A program made the position numbers and the translations under genes. Shown here piece by piece: positions 50,289-62,972 of a stretch of DNA of 64,000 nt; the first letter of the stretch is position 1; each line of letters opens with the position of its first letter. The DNA is from Heliocidaris tuberculata (Eukaryota; Echinodermata; Echinoidea; Camarodonta; Echinometridae). The notes beneath the pieces are model-generated. The model was not told where the DNA came from and made no database searches. It saw only the letters and a program-made list of their open reading frames with translations. The DNA is taken from contig CM046846.1 of the NCBI GenBank assembly GCA_025618425.1, positions 31,117,409 through 31,181,408 on the forward strand, given 5' to 3'.

Positions 50289-53200
50289 TATGGAGATAGG
50301 GAGATAGACGGATGAATACAGAGAGAGAGGGAGAGAGAGAGAGAGAGTAAGAAATATGAAGGGATTGAAAGAGAGAGAGCGAGAGAGGGAACGGGAGAGC
50401 AAGACATATATGAAGGGATTTAAAGAAAGACAGAGAGAGAGAGAGAGAGATAGAGAGAAAGAGAGAGCAAACTAAATATTGATCGTTGTGATTTTCTTAA
50501 CACGTCTTTTACTAAAATGTACAATTTTTGATATTTCAGAAATGATCGAGATGAGCTTAGCAAGATACGTTGCGAAACAGCGAACAACTATACCCTACTT
50601 GCCCGAAGTAAGTTTTCTTTTGAAAGTTCATTTACTTCTCTAAGTTCTCTTTCCTGTTTTGTCGTGTTTCCTGAACCATAAAGGTCAAGATTGCTGCATG
50701 TACTGGTCATTTCCATACACATCTACATGTACATGTATATATATAATAAGCTAAGGATTTGGGGTGTTTTCTTTCTATTTGGTTCAAGCGCCTCTCTTGG
50801 CTCTTTTGGTACGCACGGGCGGGGAATGACCCCCCAGATGGTTATAGGAGGCACTTTTTAAGTCCTGCAGCGCCGTTCCGAAAGAAAAGAGCCCTAAACA
50901 AATTTTCTTTTAATTATTTCATTCTTTACAAGAGGTAGTCAATTGATGTCATGCTTTCATAGCTTTTCTATGCATGAGTAAGAACCATAGAAACAAGGCA
51001 AGATCAAATCGTTCCTCAGAAAGGGCGAGAATCCGTGATGTGAAGTTATGGGTCGTGGGTCGTCCACAAGCCATAATGGAGTTAAATTCAATTCGACGTG
51101 AAATAAATAACTACTTGGGTCATTCTTAATTCAGCGCTAAAACAGTCGTAATTTAGTATTCATCAAGATGATAATGTATTTTCTTCAAAATTCATGCAAG
51201 ATTTGGAAGAAAAACACATACTCGCATGTCATACATACTTCTTGGTAAACACACCACTTTACCCCTCAAAATATGCTATATGTTTGTTAGGGTTTTTTCA
51301 TTTGAACTTAAACATGTATTGTGACAAAATATGATGTTTAATCATAAACAAAGCTAGCTCCCGAAGATGTCCACGGCTGCTTCTGCTAATCTATCTATAA
51401 TCAGGATGTTATATCCCACAAATCTGTTTGTTAGAAATCCGTGCGCTTCAGGGGGTGAAACTTCATTCTATTTATTGTATAAATGCAACATTCTAGGACT
51501 GTAAATTGCTTTGTATATTTTTAGAAGTTAATTGAAAGCAAGAGTGTTCGTCAACAGCTAAAAAAAGGATGAAGCCCTTCAAATGACACAAATCAATATG
51601 AATCAGGGTACTTTATTATTGTATTTCCATTTTGACTATTTATAGGTATGATTAATCTCTATGTTCGTACTTCAACTGAAAAGGTGTTATATAATGAAGG
51701 CAATGAGCAGGTGCGTAGCTAGACATTTAAAAAAAAAAGGGGGGGGGGGGGAGGGAAGGGAGTTGTGCCAAATTTGCCGACAAGGTATAGTCAAACATTT
51801 TCCAACAACAACAAAAAGATACAAATTAAAATGTCATTACTGCACAGCAAAAAGCAGGGTGTTAATTCAACACCATCTCGGTATGTGGGCTACACTTGAT
51901 AAGTGTTAAAGCAACACCAGTTAAGCCACAGATATTGGGCTACACCAGATATGTGTTAGAACAACACCATATTTAGTGTTAAAACAACACCAGTTTGATT
52001 CGAAATTGGTGTTGTTATAACACCTATCTGGTGTAGCCCAATAATATACGGAGATGATGTTTAATTAACACCCCGATTTTTGCAGTGTAGTTGAGATTTG
52101 ACAACAATCTTTAAAAATGTCGATTTTGCTTACAATTTTGTTTTTAAAGGGGGATGATTACACACCTCACCCCTATAGCGACATCCCTGGTAAACGAGAT
52201 CAAAACAGTATAAACCAATGCAATAATATATATTGGTATGTATTTCTTTTGTTCCTGTGTATAGATCCGTACATCTATAGCCGAGGATGCCTCACCCATC
52301 ACCAGTAACCCACACGGTCAGTCCATCGGACTTCCGCCTATCTCCAGGGAAGATACGAGATCTATATCTCCAGTGAGTTCATCTTTTATTAACTATTTTT
52401 ATAAAAGTGTCTCACTGATATGAATAGAAAAAAAATACCCAATTAGAAGAATTGTGCTTTATATCCAGACAAACATGGTCATTAATATCTTCTACCATGC
52501 ATGGGCGTCGACATTCTATTTTGAGAATGCGACTGTGGGATTGAGGGAGCACATGACAGAGGAACTATTTCCGGTTGTTTTGCAATCTCCTTGATGTTTT
52601 GTACCCAACTTCCGATCAGGATGAGATAACATTTTGACGATCTATGGATAAAGTATTTTAATTATTGATATTCATATTTTTTAAAAACATATTTTTCGAT
52701 CATGCCAGAGGCCCGTTTCATAAAACTTGTTATCAATAATAAGTTACAAGAATTGTTATAAGCTACTGAAATCCTTGAATCTGATTGGCTGAGAGCAAAT
52801 TTGTCATAGAAATGGGGCAGTTGTTACTGATAAGTTTTATGAAACAGGGCCCTAGAGTATATTAAAGAGGTCGCATATGCGGCTGATTATACTGACTCAC
52901 CCCTTGTTCACTGTATGGTTGAATCTTGAATCTGATAGTACAATAATTTTGGTCAATGGAGGTGGCATCGCCATTGTTGCATTATATAATAATATTGGAG
53001 CAGTTCTGGATCAGAATCCAGAGTACAAGATATAGAGATCCGAGTGAGCGTAAATCCATCTTTAAAATGCGGATTGCACGGAAATCACAAATAAAGACGC
53101 CTCTTTATTATACTCTTAAATGTCTTTTTAATCAACATGCATTTAACAGCATAGCATATCATCCCGACGAGCCAGCGTTATCACCTATTCCCACGACGTT

Positions 53201-53461
53201 CCAGCCCTAGCCCGCAACAATGACATCATAGAAGATCCGTTACTCCCTGGCGATAATCGGTCGCGGTCCAGACAGCGTAGGAATAGCATGTCCTCACTGA
53301 ACGTAGCCGAACGGATGCCTCGATTTCACGGGCTCCAACACGACAGCGCACCCAAACGTTCCCATTGGGCGGCAGAGGGGCCCAGGAGCAGGAGAAGACA
53401 GAAACGCGTTGTTTCTTCAACTCGGGAAACTGCAACCTGGAGATATTTTTGTAAGTTATAA
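40273..53461 (+). CDS. CNBD2-like cyclic-nucleotide-binding-domain protein
   Basis: Sixteen exons: 40273-40456, 41065-41186, 41773-41835, 42409-42485, 43238-43361, 44485-44553, 44827-44989, 45620-45702, 46928-47011, 47618-47670, 48366-48443, 48996-49056, 49595-49718, 50540-50607, 52265-52372, 53150-53461. Phases close to 590 residues. An in-frame TGA at 40243 supports the ATG. Residues about 217-345 form a cNMP-binding fold (FQMFPTKIEEELCRRIS, GRVIAYQGSTPRRFYYVISG). A second barrel half follows (NKVICEDANHTKWLYLVMSG). The expected phosphate-binding FGE..RA motif is replaced by PREDLERRLPLTSHMV. A helix with VLIVVTIYRRRRR precedes the fold (about residues 136-149). The tail is Arg/Ser-rich. 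Order and exons recall vertebrate CNBD2 (CRIS), a spermiogenesis protein. Orthology is inference. The frame could alternatively splice out at GTAAGT 53451. Confidence 0.85.
41496..41648. repeat. (GA)n microsatellite cluster
   Basis: GA repeats broken by GACAGACAGACA and a G10 run, in intron 2 of the CNBD2-like gene. Confidence 0.9.
42071..42133. repeat. (GA)n microsatellite
   Basis: GATA repeats lead into about 55 bp of pure GA, in intron 3 of the CNBD2-like gene. Confidence 0.9.
42728..42954. mobile_element. TGTCCGGACACA-ended MITE, copy 2
   Basis: This is a diverged copy of 25010-25227: GGGTTGTATGTCCTGATACT on the left and CTGTCCCGACACACATTGTG on the right, with AAAAATATGCATCAA conserved inside. 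It is in intron 4 of the CNBD2-like gene. Confidence 0.7.
43402..43565. mobile_element. CAGTGGCGGATC-ended short element
   Basis: CAGTGGCGGATCTACATAGG at the left and CCTGGATCCGCCCCCGTG at the right are inverted, with a C13 run inside. A partial relative (GTGGCGGATTTAGGGGGG) lies near 20990. Confidence 0.6.
43563..43850. repeat. (GAT)n/(GGT)n trinucleotide region
   Basis: An impure GATGAT and GGTGGT array in intron 5 of the CNBD2-like gene. It creates Met/Asp and His/Asn reading frames that are not genes. Confidence 0.95.
44107..44300. repeat. (TTC)n/(TTCTTG)n array
   Basis: About 50 bp of pure TTC, then TTCTTG repeats and CTC repeats, all pyrimidine-biased, in intron 5 of the CNBD2-like gene. 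GAT repeats flank it on both sides. Confidence 0.95.
47180..47297. repeat. (GA)n microsatellite
   Basis: An imperfect GA array with GAGC variants in intron 9 of the CNBD2-like gene. Confidence 0.9.
48131..48385. repeat. 127-bp tandem duplication around the exon 11 acceptor
   Basis: AACCTCTCCCCAAATTCT (48161) recurs as AACCTCTCGCCAAATTTT (48288), and both lead through TATTAATAAAT to an acceptor and TAGATGTTTCGA / CGATGTTTCGA. The second copy is the real start of exon 11 at 48366. The first gives a pseudo-exon 48234-48276 with AG before and GTAATG after. Confidence 0.85.
48540..48610. repeat. 71-bp hairpin family, copy 1
   Basis: CTGCTTGGAGCTAGAAAGGC pairs imperfectly with GTCCTTCTGGCTCCAAACAG. 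It is nearly the same as 57036-57106. Confidence 0.75.
50231..50290. repeat. (GA)n microsatellite
   Basis: About 55 bp of pure GA in intron 13 of the CNBD2-like gene, followed by impure GA to 50470. Confidence 0.9.
51840..52087. mobile_element. GGTGTTAATT-ended MITE with internal repeats
   Basis: TA-CTGCACAGCAAAAAGCAGGG and CCCCGATTTTTGCAGTG-TA are inverted ends. The interior repeats GTGTTA..ACAACACC and GGGCTACACC / GGTGTAGCCC. It is in intron 14 of the CNBD2-like gene. Confidence 0.8.
52711..52851. mobile_element. GCCCGTTTCATAAAACTT-ended MITE
   Basis: GCCCGTTTCATAAAACTTGT and AAGTTTTATGAAACAGGGC are inverted ends, 141 bp, in the last intron of the CNBD2-like gene. Confidence 0.85.
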
Positions 53462-53605
53462 ATGTAATCATCTTTAACACATATTCTTGCTTGAAGTTCG
53501 GTCAGTATTTGTAAGTGCCTATATGTGTTTGTAGAAAAGACTGTAAGTTTGTCATGTTTGTTGTACCTGTATAAATTATATTTTTGTATCTTATACCACG
53601 TGGCG

Positions 53606-53611
53606 AATAAA
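53606..53611 (+). terminator. Poly(A) signal AATAAA of the CNBD2-like gene
   Basis: AATAAA lies 145 bp after the TAA stop. It supports 53150-53461 as the terminal exon. Confidence 0.6.
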
Positions 53612-53900
53612 GCACAAATGAAATGAAATTTTAAAAAGTGTTTCAAAATCTTTCTAGCTTCTGTTACTGATGACAGATAGCCATTTCATTTTATAACAGT
53701 TCTTGTAGGAATTTGATAATCATTTAGATATACTAGTGGAACATGATATTTCTGTGTGAAATCATTTGTTGAATTGTGTTCTTCAAAATCGTGTTACATA
53801 ACCTGTTCACAATAATATTCCCCAATCATTGAAGTCTGATGGCAAAATTTTCTGCAATCAAGTACAACGTCGGGTTGTAATAATGAATCCTTATTTGATT

Positions 53901-54400
53901 NNNNNNNNNNNNNNNNNNNNNNNNNNNNNNNNNNNNNNNNNNNNNNNNNNNNNNNNNNNNNNNNNNNNNNNNNNNNNNNNNNNNNNNNNNNNNNNNNNNN
54001 NNNNNNNNNNNNNNNNNNNNNNNNNNNNNNNNNNNNNNNNNNNNNNNNNNNNNNNNNNNNNNNNNNNNNNNNNNNNNNNNNNNNNNNNNNNNNNNNNNNN
54101 NNNNNNNNNNNNNNNNNNNNNNNNNNNNNNNNNNNNNNNNNNNNNNNNNNNNNNNNNNNNNNNNNNNNNNNNNNNNNNNNNNNNNNNNNNNNNNNNNNNN
54201 NNNNNNNNNNNNNNNNNNNNNNNNNNNNNNNNNNNNNNNNNNNNNNNNNNNNNNNNNNNNNNNNNNNNNNNNNNNNNNNNNNNNNNNNNNNNNNNNNNNN
54301 NNNNNNNNNNNNNNNNNNNNNNNNNNNNNNNNNNNNNNNNNNNNNNNNNNNNNNNNNNNNNNNNNNNNNNNNNNNNNNNNNNNNNNNNNNNNNNNNNNNN
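53901..54400. other. Assembly gap of 500 N
   Basis: Exactly 500 undetermined bases, the usual size of a scaffold gap of unknown length. The reading frames across it have no meaning. Confidence 1.
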
Positions 54401-57035
54401 CATTAATATTAATTCACAAACATACGCCTCTTAGCCATTGCAGCTTGAAAAAAATAAATTACAGGCACAACACAATTACGGCCACAGACACTGCGGATCA
54501 CTGTTAAAAGTATTGGTAATTCACAGAAGAGGGCAGAAAACTTAAAGAGCAATGTTGTGATTTGGAATACAGAGGAATAATTATAAAAGTAGTAAGAGAC
54601 TGCAAAGTTAACTTTTCTGAAGTCTGTGAACACAAGGAAAATATTAATTGCATATTGTTAAAAGACAGACAATTCAAAATGGTTTTAATAGTGCATTATG
54701 TTTATACATGATACAATATCCTGATATCTCATACACATAACACAACAAAAATAACAAAATTCCCTCAGATGATAAGTGAATATATTTTTTAAAATATAAA
54801 TGCCATTTATTTCTTTCCTATTACACCCCACTTACATATGCACACCAAACCTGAAATCCATATTAAAGTGCAAACCATTAACTCTAAAACGAGTTTGTGA
54901 TATCCCTATAAACACTATTGCTTACACACTAATAGCATAACTCAATGGTATCATCAATAAAAAACAATTCTATGCATTTATAACACAATTACTTTTGCAC
55001 CTTCAATATGTGGAGCCCACTTCTCTGTAAAAATAACGTTCACTGACTCTGTCTTACAAATTAATGTAAAAAAAAAAGTCATCACAAACTTTGCTTCTTT
55101 AATACGCCTCCTTCCATTTTCTCCATGCGTGCATTCAAATGTTTTCTCAGTTTTTCCTCTGTTGTAAAAGGAGAGGGAAGAGACTATCTAACCACTAGAA
55201 ACGACTGTCCAACCTTCAATGGGTCAAGATCTATCAAGGACCAGACAAGACTTGACACTCAAAAGAATGTTGAGTAGGACCGAGCCTGGCAAAGGTACTA
55301 CACATGTACATGTAATTGATTACCTAACTTCATCAGTCATTTCAATCTCCACTGTAAGAACATCATAGCAGCAACGTCATGTGAGAAGGGCTGCTCTCAA
55401 AATGCTCTGGCACTTAAAATATGACCAGCATCATTCTAAAACTTGGGACCAAAATCCGATGCCACATGTTTGTGCAGTAGCACAAACCCATATGTGAGTT
55501 CAGTGCATTCACTGTTCACAACTTTCAGTACCATCCTGAATACAGCTTTACAGAGAGATAAGTTTTCAACTATTCCCCCTTTACATGTCCAAAAGCATCT
55601 TTAATAAAGGACAAAATACAACTGTCAATCCTTTAACATATTAAAAGATACATATACACATGTTTATCTTTTCAATATAAAAATTTGTGCCAAGCTAGTA
55701 GCTTATATAATCCTATGAACAGAAATAAACATACAAAGTACCCCCCCCCCCTAAATATATAACTCTGCATAAAGGCTGTAATTAGTTAATAATGTGATAA
55801 ATAAGGCAAGCACGAAAAAAAATAATGATAAAAATAAAAATGATGACTAGCAAAGTAACAGTGGACTGAGTGGAGTAATATCATGTTGATAGGTCATCAA
55901 AATGTGCATAGACAGAATGCTGCAAACAAATTGTTCGGTCAACAAGCTACACCCTTTTTTCAAGATTTCATAATAAAACTAGGCACAGTTTCAGGACTTG
56001 TGTATTTCAATTATATTTGAATCAGCCTTTTCCTCTTTAACATAATGAACATTTTACTATTTCAAACAATGATGGACTCGTACACATACATTACAATTAG
56101 ATTAAATGAGTCAGAAAACATTTGCTCTACACTTCTGAGATACATAAACAGACTACATATTTCCTTTCAATTTTGTTCACCCATTGCAGTAATTATATAA
56201 TCATGACTAGGGTCTACAAGATTTGCATACTTCCTATTCAACAATACACTGTTTTTAAAACAGAATACTTTTATCTCAATAAACAGTTGCTTTCAGTAGT
56301 GCAGCTGCTCACTGCACGTTATCACACATTTGAGATATGTTCATCCAGCTGCAAAAATAAATTTCTAAACATACAAAAAACATTTTCACTATAGGTACTT
56401 TAAAACCACACTTTCGCATGCAATTGTGCAAGTGGTCCAGAATTGCAAACACAAGTTTCACGCCACAAAAGCATTGAATTACAACACTTGACATTTTCCA
56501 ATCCACAATTTAGTTTCATGATGGAAAGATTACTGGTTTACAACGAATGTAGCCTAATTATTTCAAAATAATATTTCCCCCTTTATAAAATCTTAACATT
56601 GACCTGTAATTGTATATTCAACTTAAATCCACATATTTCAAAATGTTCAGTATAAGTAAATATCATGTGGTATACAAGGCTTTTATTAAGACAACACACA
56701 GTTATATGTATAGCTAAAAAAAAATCTGTCTTACAAAAAAAACAACCAGTGAAAACAAATTCAGGAGTACTGCACAATATTCATACCATATCTTAATATC
56801 ACACAACTGTACAAGGAATAGAGCTCACACGAAATCATTTGAGCAACAAAAACTGTACATGAAATGAAATCCTCCCTGGACATACACGTACAATACAAGT
56901 CAATAATATGATGTCACAAACAAGGGAATTTCAAATTTTGCGCTTGTCTGGTTTCAATAATGTTTACACAAAAGTATTCCTATTATTCACAGTGTTATAA
57001 GTCAGAATCATAAGAGACTATAGGATATATATTGT
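54401..57035. other. AT-rich non-coding sequence, PPAT downstream side
   Basis: No exon is recognised on either strand. It could include distal PPAT 3'UTR (- strand), but no proof is visible. Confidence 0.45.
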
Positions 57036-57106
57036 CTGTTGAGAGCCAGAAGGGCATTTACTCTGTGTTCAAGTATATGAGTTAATGCCCTTCTGGCTCC
57101 AAACAG
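57036..57106. repeat. 71-bp hairpin family, copy 2 (best hairpin)
   Basis: CTGTTGAGAGCCAGAAGGGC pairs with GCCCTTCTGGCTCCAAACAG. The arms of about 28 nt are joined by a loop of about 15 nt. Confidence 0.85.
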
Positions 57107-57117
57107 ATGATACATGG

Positions 57118-57570
57118 ATTCTAGGACAACTACCCCAAGACACTACACCCCCCGGACAACTACCCCCCGGAAAACCACCCCCTGGACGACTACCCCCCTA
57201 GACATCTACACCCCAGGACAACTACCCCCCAGGACAACTACCCCCCAGGACAATTACCCCCCAGGACAATTACCCCCCAGACAACTACCCCCCAGGACAA
57301 CTACCCCCCAGGACAATTACACCCAGGACAATTTTTCCGGGGGTAGCTGTCCAGGGGTAGTTGTTCGGGGGTAGTTGTCCGGGGGGTAATTGTCCTGGGG
57401 GTAGTTGTCCGGGGGGGGGGGGGTAATTGTCCTGGGGGGGGTAGTTGTCCTGGGGGTAGTTGTCCTAGGGGTAGTTGTCCTGGGGGTAGTTGTCCTAGGG
57501 GGGTATCGTCCAGGGGTGTTTTTCCGGGGGTGGTTGTCCGGGGGTAATTGTCCAGGGGGTAGTTGTCCGG
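57118..57570. repeat. Head-to-head minisatellite, 15-16 bp unit
   Basis: Units of GGACAACTACCCCCCA repeat on the + strand to about 57330. The same unit then runs inverted as GGGGGTAGTTGTCC to about 57570. The result is a palindrome built from repeats. A small related patch lies near 42596-42712. Confidence 0.95.
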
Positions 57571-59113
57571 ATACGGATACATGGTCTCTATCACTTAACA
57601 CTACATCAGGGTCCATTTCTTTCAATCCATTCTCTTATGAAAATGAAAATACATGTACAATACTGGCAACAAAAAAGATGCAATAGAGCAAGTTCATGGG
57701 CTGGGAATTTTCACAGCTTTCTTCTATGTTACAAACTTAATAGCCTACATTTACTGCATTAAACTGCACCTAACTTGATACCCTCATTATTGTTCCAAAT
57801 AACGTTTAAATTTCTTCAGGGCTGCTATTATTGTATTGAATACAATTATGCATTGCCAAAGACAAAGACAAAGAACATTTCGAAAGCTTAAATATGCAGA
57901 TGTTTTTATAAGTCTTACCATGACAAGTGAATATATACAACTCCATTTAAAAAAACACTGTATACATGACTTGCTACACAATTTTACTAACAACAAAAAT
58001 ACAAAATAAATAAATGAAAAGGAAATGATATATCTGGAACAAAAAGAGGACCATTTTCAGTCTTTATATTAAAAGAAGGACAAGTATATTTCTAAATAAA
58101 TTGAGGTTAGTGGTTACAAGCACAACTGGCAGCATTTCATAAGAATTTGGTTGTCATTTCATCTTCAGCTCAAACGACAAGTAATGATGTTAGAAATGTT
58201 AAATTCTTTAATTACCCACCAGCTTCATGTCAGGAACAGTACAGTTGAAGCAAAGGGAACGGGTCATTATGAGTGGTTTGTTCACGTAAAATGAGCTCAG
58301 CATTCCATGTTTGAAATAATAAACAATTATTTCCTCATTTTTTTCCTCAAAAGAAAATCTATAAATGGTTCAAGGAAACAAGGTAACAGATACCTGTAAA
58401 TAGAATACACTCACTTTCCCTTCATAATTTTAATTGAATTTTGCACAATGTTTGAAAGTGAAGCTGCAAGATCAAAGGAAATCCCCTTTTAAAGCATCTT
58501 ATCATTGGACACATATATTCTTTCTTCTTTGTACCTACTAATAATTCCTCACTGGCACTGGTAAGACTGTCATGCAGCCAATTTTAACACCATATTACCC
58601 TATCAACGACATGCTGTTATCATTTTGATATCTAAAATAAATTTTGAAAATCAAGTGAAAGTCATAAAAATTTGAATTAGCCATCATTTCACATCTCATT
58701 ATCAACATAATTGTAAAATCCTTCTCCTCAACAAAAATTCTGTAAATATGAACTGCATTCCATATAACCGGAATGTGGTGACAGCACATGTATACTATAC
58801 AGCACGCTCATTATACAAGAAACTGGCACAGCACATTGATAGCTATGATACAATCAATTTCAAAATAGCTCTTATAGTACAAACAATCCTATACAAAATG
58901 GTACCTGTTTAGAGCCAGAAGGGTGTTAACTCTATTAAAGCCCTTTTGGCTCTCAGTGGACAATATGATGACTTATGACTTGCTGAAATCAAAACAAATC
59001 ACACTCCATCTCAACATCAGAGTTAATCTCATTCTGCTCTAACATCATCAGTTGTGTAATTATGTCAACAAGATGTGAGTGAAGTGCAAGTACAGTGATC
59101 TCAACCAGATGTT
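57571..59113. other. Non-coding, PPAT 3' side
   Basis: AT-rich sequence without recognised exons. It contains hairpin copy 3 at 58905-58957. Confidence 0.5.
58905..58957. repeat. Hairpin family, copy 3 (shortened loop)
   Basis: CTGTTTAGAGCCAGAAGGGT pairs with GCCCTTTTGGCTCTCAG around a short TTAACTCTATTAA-like centre. Confidence 0.75.
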
Positions 59114-59502
59114 AAAGGGATTCAGTAACTTTGTGGAGGCTTGATTTAATAAATTGTTGAATTTTGATATCTGTCTTGTATAATAATGTTCAGAAGGATA
59201 AAAAAATAGCCAGGCATAGAAAGGTTTTCAAATATATAATGCTATTATCAAGATATCTGTGACTGAATACTCCCATTTATGAAAGCGTATGGCCATACGC
59301 TTTAGTCTAACACTGAGTCTATGTGGAAAAATTAGTCTGGCATTTCCGGTCACTTACATATGTTTACTTTTGTGAAGCACATGATGATTTTGAAGTCCTT
59401 TTTTTTTTCCTGGGCTTCATTTTTACACCATATTACATACACTGATAGCATGTAAGGCCAGGCAGCTCAGATTTTATCAAGCCGCTACAAAGTTACCAAA
59501 CC
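59114..59502. mobile_element. MITE family C, copy 2
   Basis: AAAGGGATTCAGTAACTTTG at the left and CTACAAAGTTACCAAACC at the right are inverted. It is the reverse-orientation copy of 30936-31301. It is close to the PPAT 3' end. Confidence 0.85.
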
Positions 59503-59874
59503 AGACTGCAGTGCCATTAAGTAGTGCAGTAATAAATACTTAGATAAGAGATAACAAGAACAGACATATACCAGGAAGTTGTGGCAGAACAATGTCCAAA
59601 TTGTCACCTAACTACAGTGTTTAGCAGATACAAATATTTCTTCATGGCATCTTTGAAATTTCATGCCAAGTACTGGTGAAACACTGCAATCTTGAGCTTA
59701 CAATAATACTGTGATGCCATGAAGTTCATGGACAGAGAGTGACCTTGAGGATAGTAGCATGCTCAGCATACAACAAGGTCAACAACACACTACAATGATG
59801 GTTTCATATCTCAGCAGTCCACAAATGCAAGCCTAGAATCTACTGGTAGCCACTTCCACATTTCCAATGTGCTA

Positions 59875-62800
59875 TCACCATTCCAGCTTGACAGGGTACT
59901 CGCCAGTCAAGCAAGCGGTACAGTGAAGACGCTTCTGCTTTCTGCTTTCCTCTATCTGCATGCCTTCAGTGACGGCCATTCGCAGACCCTCTATCGACAG
60001 GTATGCGATGCTGTCTGCGTTGAAGTAACTGGCTAGTCGGTCAACAGGGATGCGGTTGGCAACAAGCTCCTCCTTCGTCGGGATGTTGATGCCCATGTAG
60101 CAGGGGTTGGTGACCGGTGGAGATGCTACCCGTATATGTACCTAGGGAAATGATGCATGGATATTGACATGACTTATAGTGAATACTGCTTGTGTCTGAG
60201 TTCGTGTGTCATCTAGATGTGTGAGTGTGAGAATTTAAGAAAGCCATGCTGAATGAGAGAACGGAAGACAGAGACACACAGTGATATAAAGGAAGAGAAA
60301 TGGTCAGACCCTCCCCCATTTCCCAGTAAAAACTTTCTCTCTAACCAAATAGTCTGAATAGGATTGAAATGCTTCAAGAAACAGGTTTCTTACCTCTTTT
60401 GCTCCTGACTTCTTGAGTAGTTTGATAATGGGGCCGATCGTTGTTCCCCTCACAATCGAATCATCAATGATGATGATGCGCTTGCCCTTGAAGTTTTCTG
60501 TGAGGGCGCCAAACTTCTTTGAGACTCCCAGCTGTCGCAGTCTCTGGTTGGGCTGGATAAACGTCCTTCCCACGTACCTGTTCTTGGTCAAGACCTCCAT
60601 GTATGGGATGCCGGACTGTAAACAGAAGAAGAAGAAGCCTCATAGTCTGAATGATGGAACTACTTGATAAAATTAAGCTCAGGAAGTATGAAGCTTAATC
60701 ATCTGCATATGGCTGATAATATTCCCAAACTACAACTTCCCAACAGTGTCAAAGCCATGATTCCTGTGTCTTTTTTCAGCATATCTAGATGGATCTAGAT
60801 GATCACCCAGTCATGTCAACCACTGTCAAACCAGAAACTTTCGCAACATAAAACTTTCGCGAATCGTTAATGACAGCCAATTTTGCAGCAAGAAACTTTC
60901 GCGAATTGCAATAATTTTATGTGGTTTGTTTTGTGATTTTATTATTTCGCGGCATGAAACTTTCGCGAATCAAGACCACTAGCGAAATTCGTGACAGTTT
61001 CATGAAAGCGAAAATTTCTGGTTTGACAGTATGCTTCTTACACACTAACAGCCACACTGAGGGTAGGTAGATACCAGTATTTATAAACTTAATTCAATAA
61101 ATCTGACATATTACTAGTAACATTAAACATTAAAGAGAACTAATCATTTCCTTCAGTTCTCAAAATGTAATTTGATCTTCATTTTATGTGTGACCAACTC
61201 AGTGCCTCTCCAAGAAATGTGTGGACCAGTTCAAGAAACTTTTGAAGATGCACTTATTTTGTTACACAGCTCAACTGGTCTCTCTTTCAAAGTTTTTTTT
61301 AATCACTGTTTGAGTTGCCGTTTACAGCTTTGTGGAGCAAAAGGTGAAGCGCCGTGTAACCGCAAGGAAAAGGCGCTATACCAAACACTCTATGGATTGG
61401 ACTGGATTATAAAGATAGTACTCACCACATGTGAGAAGCCAAGCGCTGCTGGGGTGGCCGACTCTGGGACTGTGCTGACAATGTCTGCTTCAACAGGAGA
61501 TTCTTGAGCCAACCGCTGACCACATCTCCTCCGTACAGAATACACCATTTGTCCTACAACATGGGAGAATCAGCAACAAAAAAAAAAATACATGGGAGTG
61601 GTGAGCGATTTGGTTCCATGACATCTGCTCCTGCAACAGTTGTTCCGGTCTTTGCCTAACCCTAACCCTAATCCTAACCCTACTCTTAATCTTCACATTT
61701 GTCCTGAAAAAAAAAAAAATCATGACCTTGACCTTAACCTTTGATCTTTCAAGCAAATGTCGCAGGAGCAAATGTCTTGTCACCGAGCGATTATTTCTGG
61801 AAAGCTCCAAAAGAGCTCTGGTAAAAATACTAAAAAACAATAAAAAACATAAAAATTGCTGTGAGAAAATTGCACTTTCACAACATCAAAGCCAAAAAGA
61901 GCTCCTGTAAGCACAAACATAATTTTTACATTGGAGAGAACCATTTTATTTTCTGCATTATTAAGGGGCTATCTAATGATTTAAAGCTGATTGTGAATTT
62001 GGTAAAGACAGGCCTGGGTATAGACAGAAACTATATTTTCACAGAATGAAAAAAAAACTTGCATCAAAACTTAAGGGATCATTTTCAACAAGCGTTCTAG
62101 TGCATTTAATGATTCCGCCACTATTATTTATCACAATGAATTGTCAGTGATTTTTGTGATGTGTTTTTAAAGTGAAAATAAATTTGATTTGAAATGTTCA
62201 AGACTTCAAATGAATGACACTTGCCAAACAATCTTGTAGAAAGTTTAGATAGCTGAGTAGGAAGCAAATAGAGAAAGAAAATGAGCTAGTTGTATTGACC
62301 TACATACATTACATGTGGGGTCTTTTTCCAAATTCTAGTTTCTTTCAAAATTCAATTTGCCTACCAGAACTCAAGATTGGGTTTAAAGCTTGTCCATTCT
62401 TTAAAAAAGAAAAAGAAAAAGAAGACTATCAAAATCATAGAAGCTTAAAGACAACAACTCAACATCTTTATGTGGATCCTTGCTGCAATATAGCACTGAC
62501 TAGCACTAGCACCCTGTATCAACATTGTTTTTAGAGATAAGGAATACATTTATCAATCAGGACAATACCTTCTAGAATGGTGTCAGGTCTTGAGAAGTAG
62601 ACATACTCAAAGATACAGAAAGCCTGGGGGTCTTCAGCAGGACGGGGTACAATGGCCAGAGATTTGATACCAGTCTTGGAGATTTCGATGATCTCACCAG
62701 GGAGAACCTCTCTGTAGAAGTGAGCACCAATAGACTGGAAGGAGCAAGACTCAGAGGACACCACCCAGCCCTCCACATTGTCATCCTTGGGGCAGTCAAC

Positions 62801-62932
62801 TGCAAGATGAACAATTAGGGTGACTGAACAATTATACCAGGGTTTCTCTGCCTGGTTTCCACATGGGATGAGTTCCCAAGTGTCTTGCGTGTGTAAACTA
62901 GATGCTCCCCCCCCCCCCCCTTTCCCTTCCTC

Positions 62933-62972
<40 letters not shown>

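Noticed and set aside
53829..54434. Long open frames on both strands across the N block
   Set aside because: They consist of undetermined bases and have no sequence support.
57114..57625. Thr/Pro-rich repeat proteins in both strands
   Set aside because: They are translations of the 15-bp minisatellite, with no start context, homologue or flanking exons.
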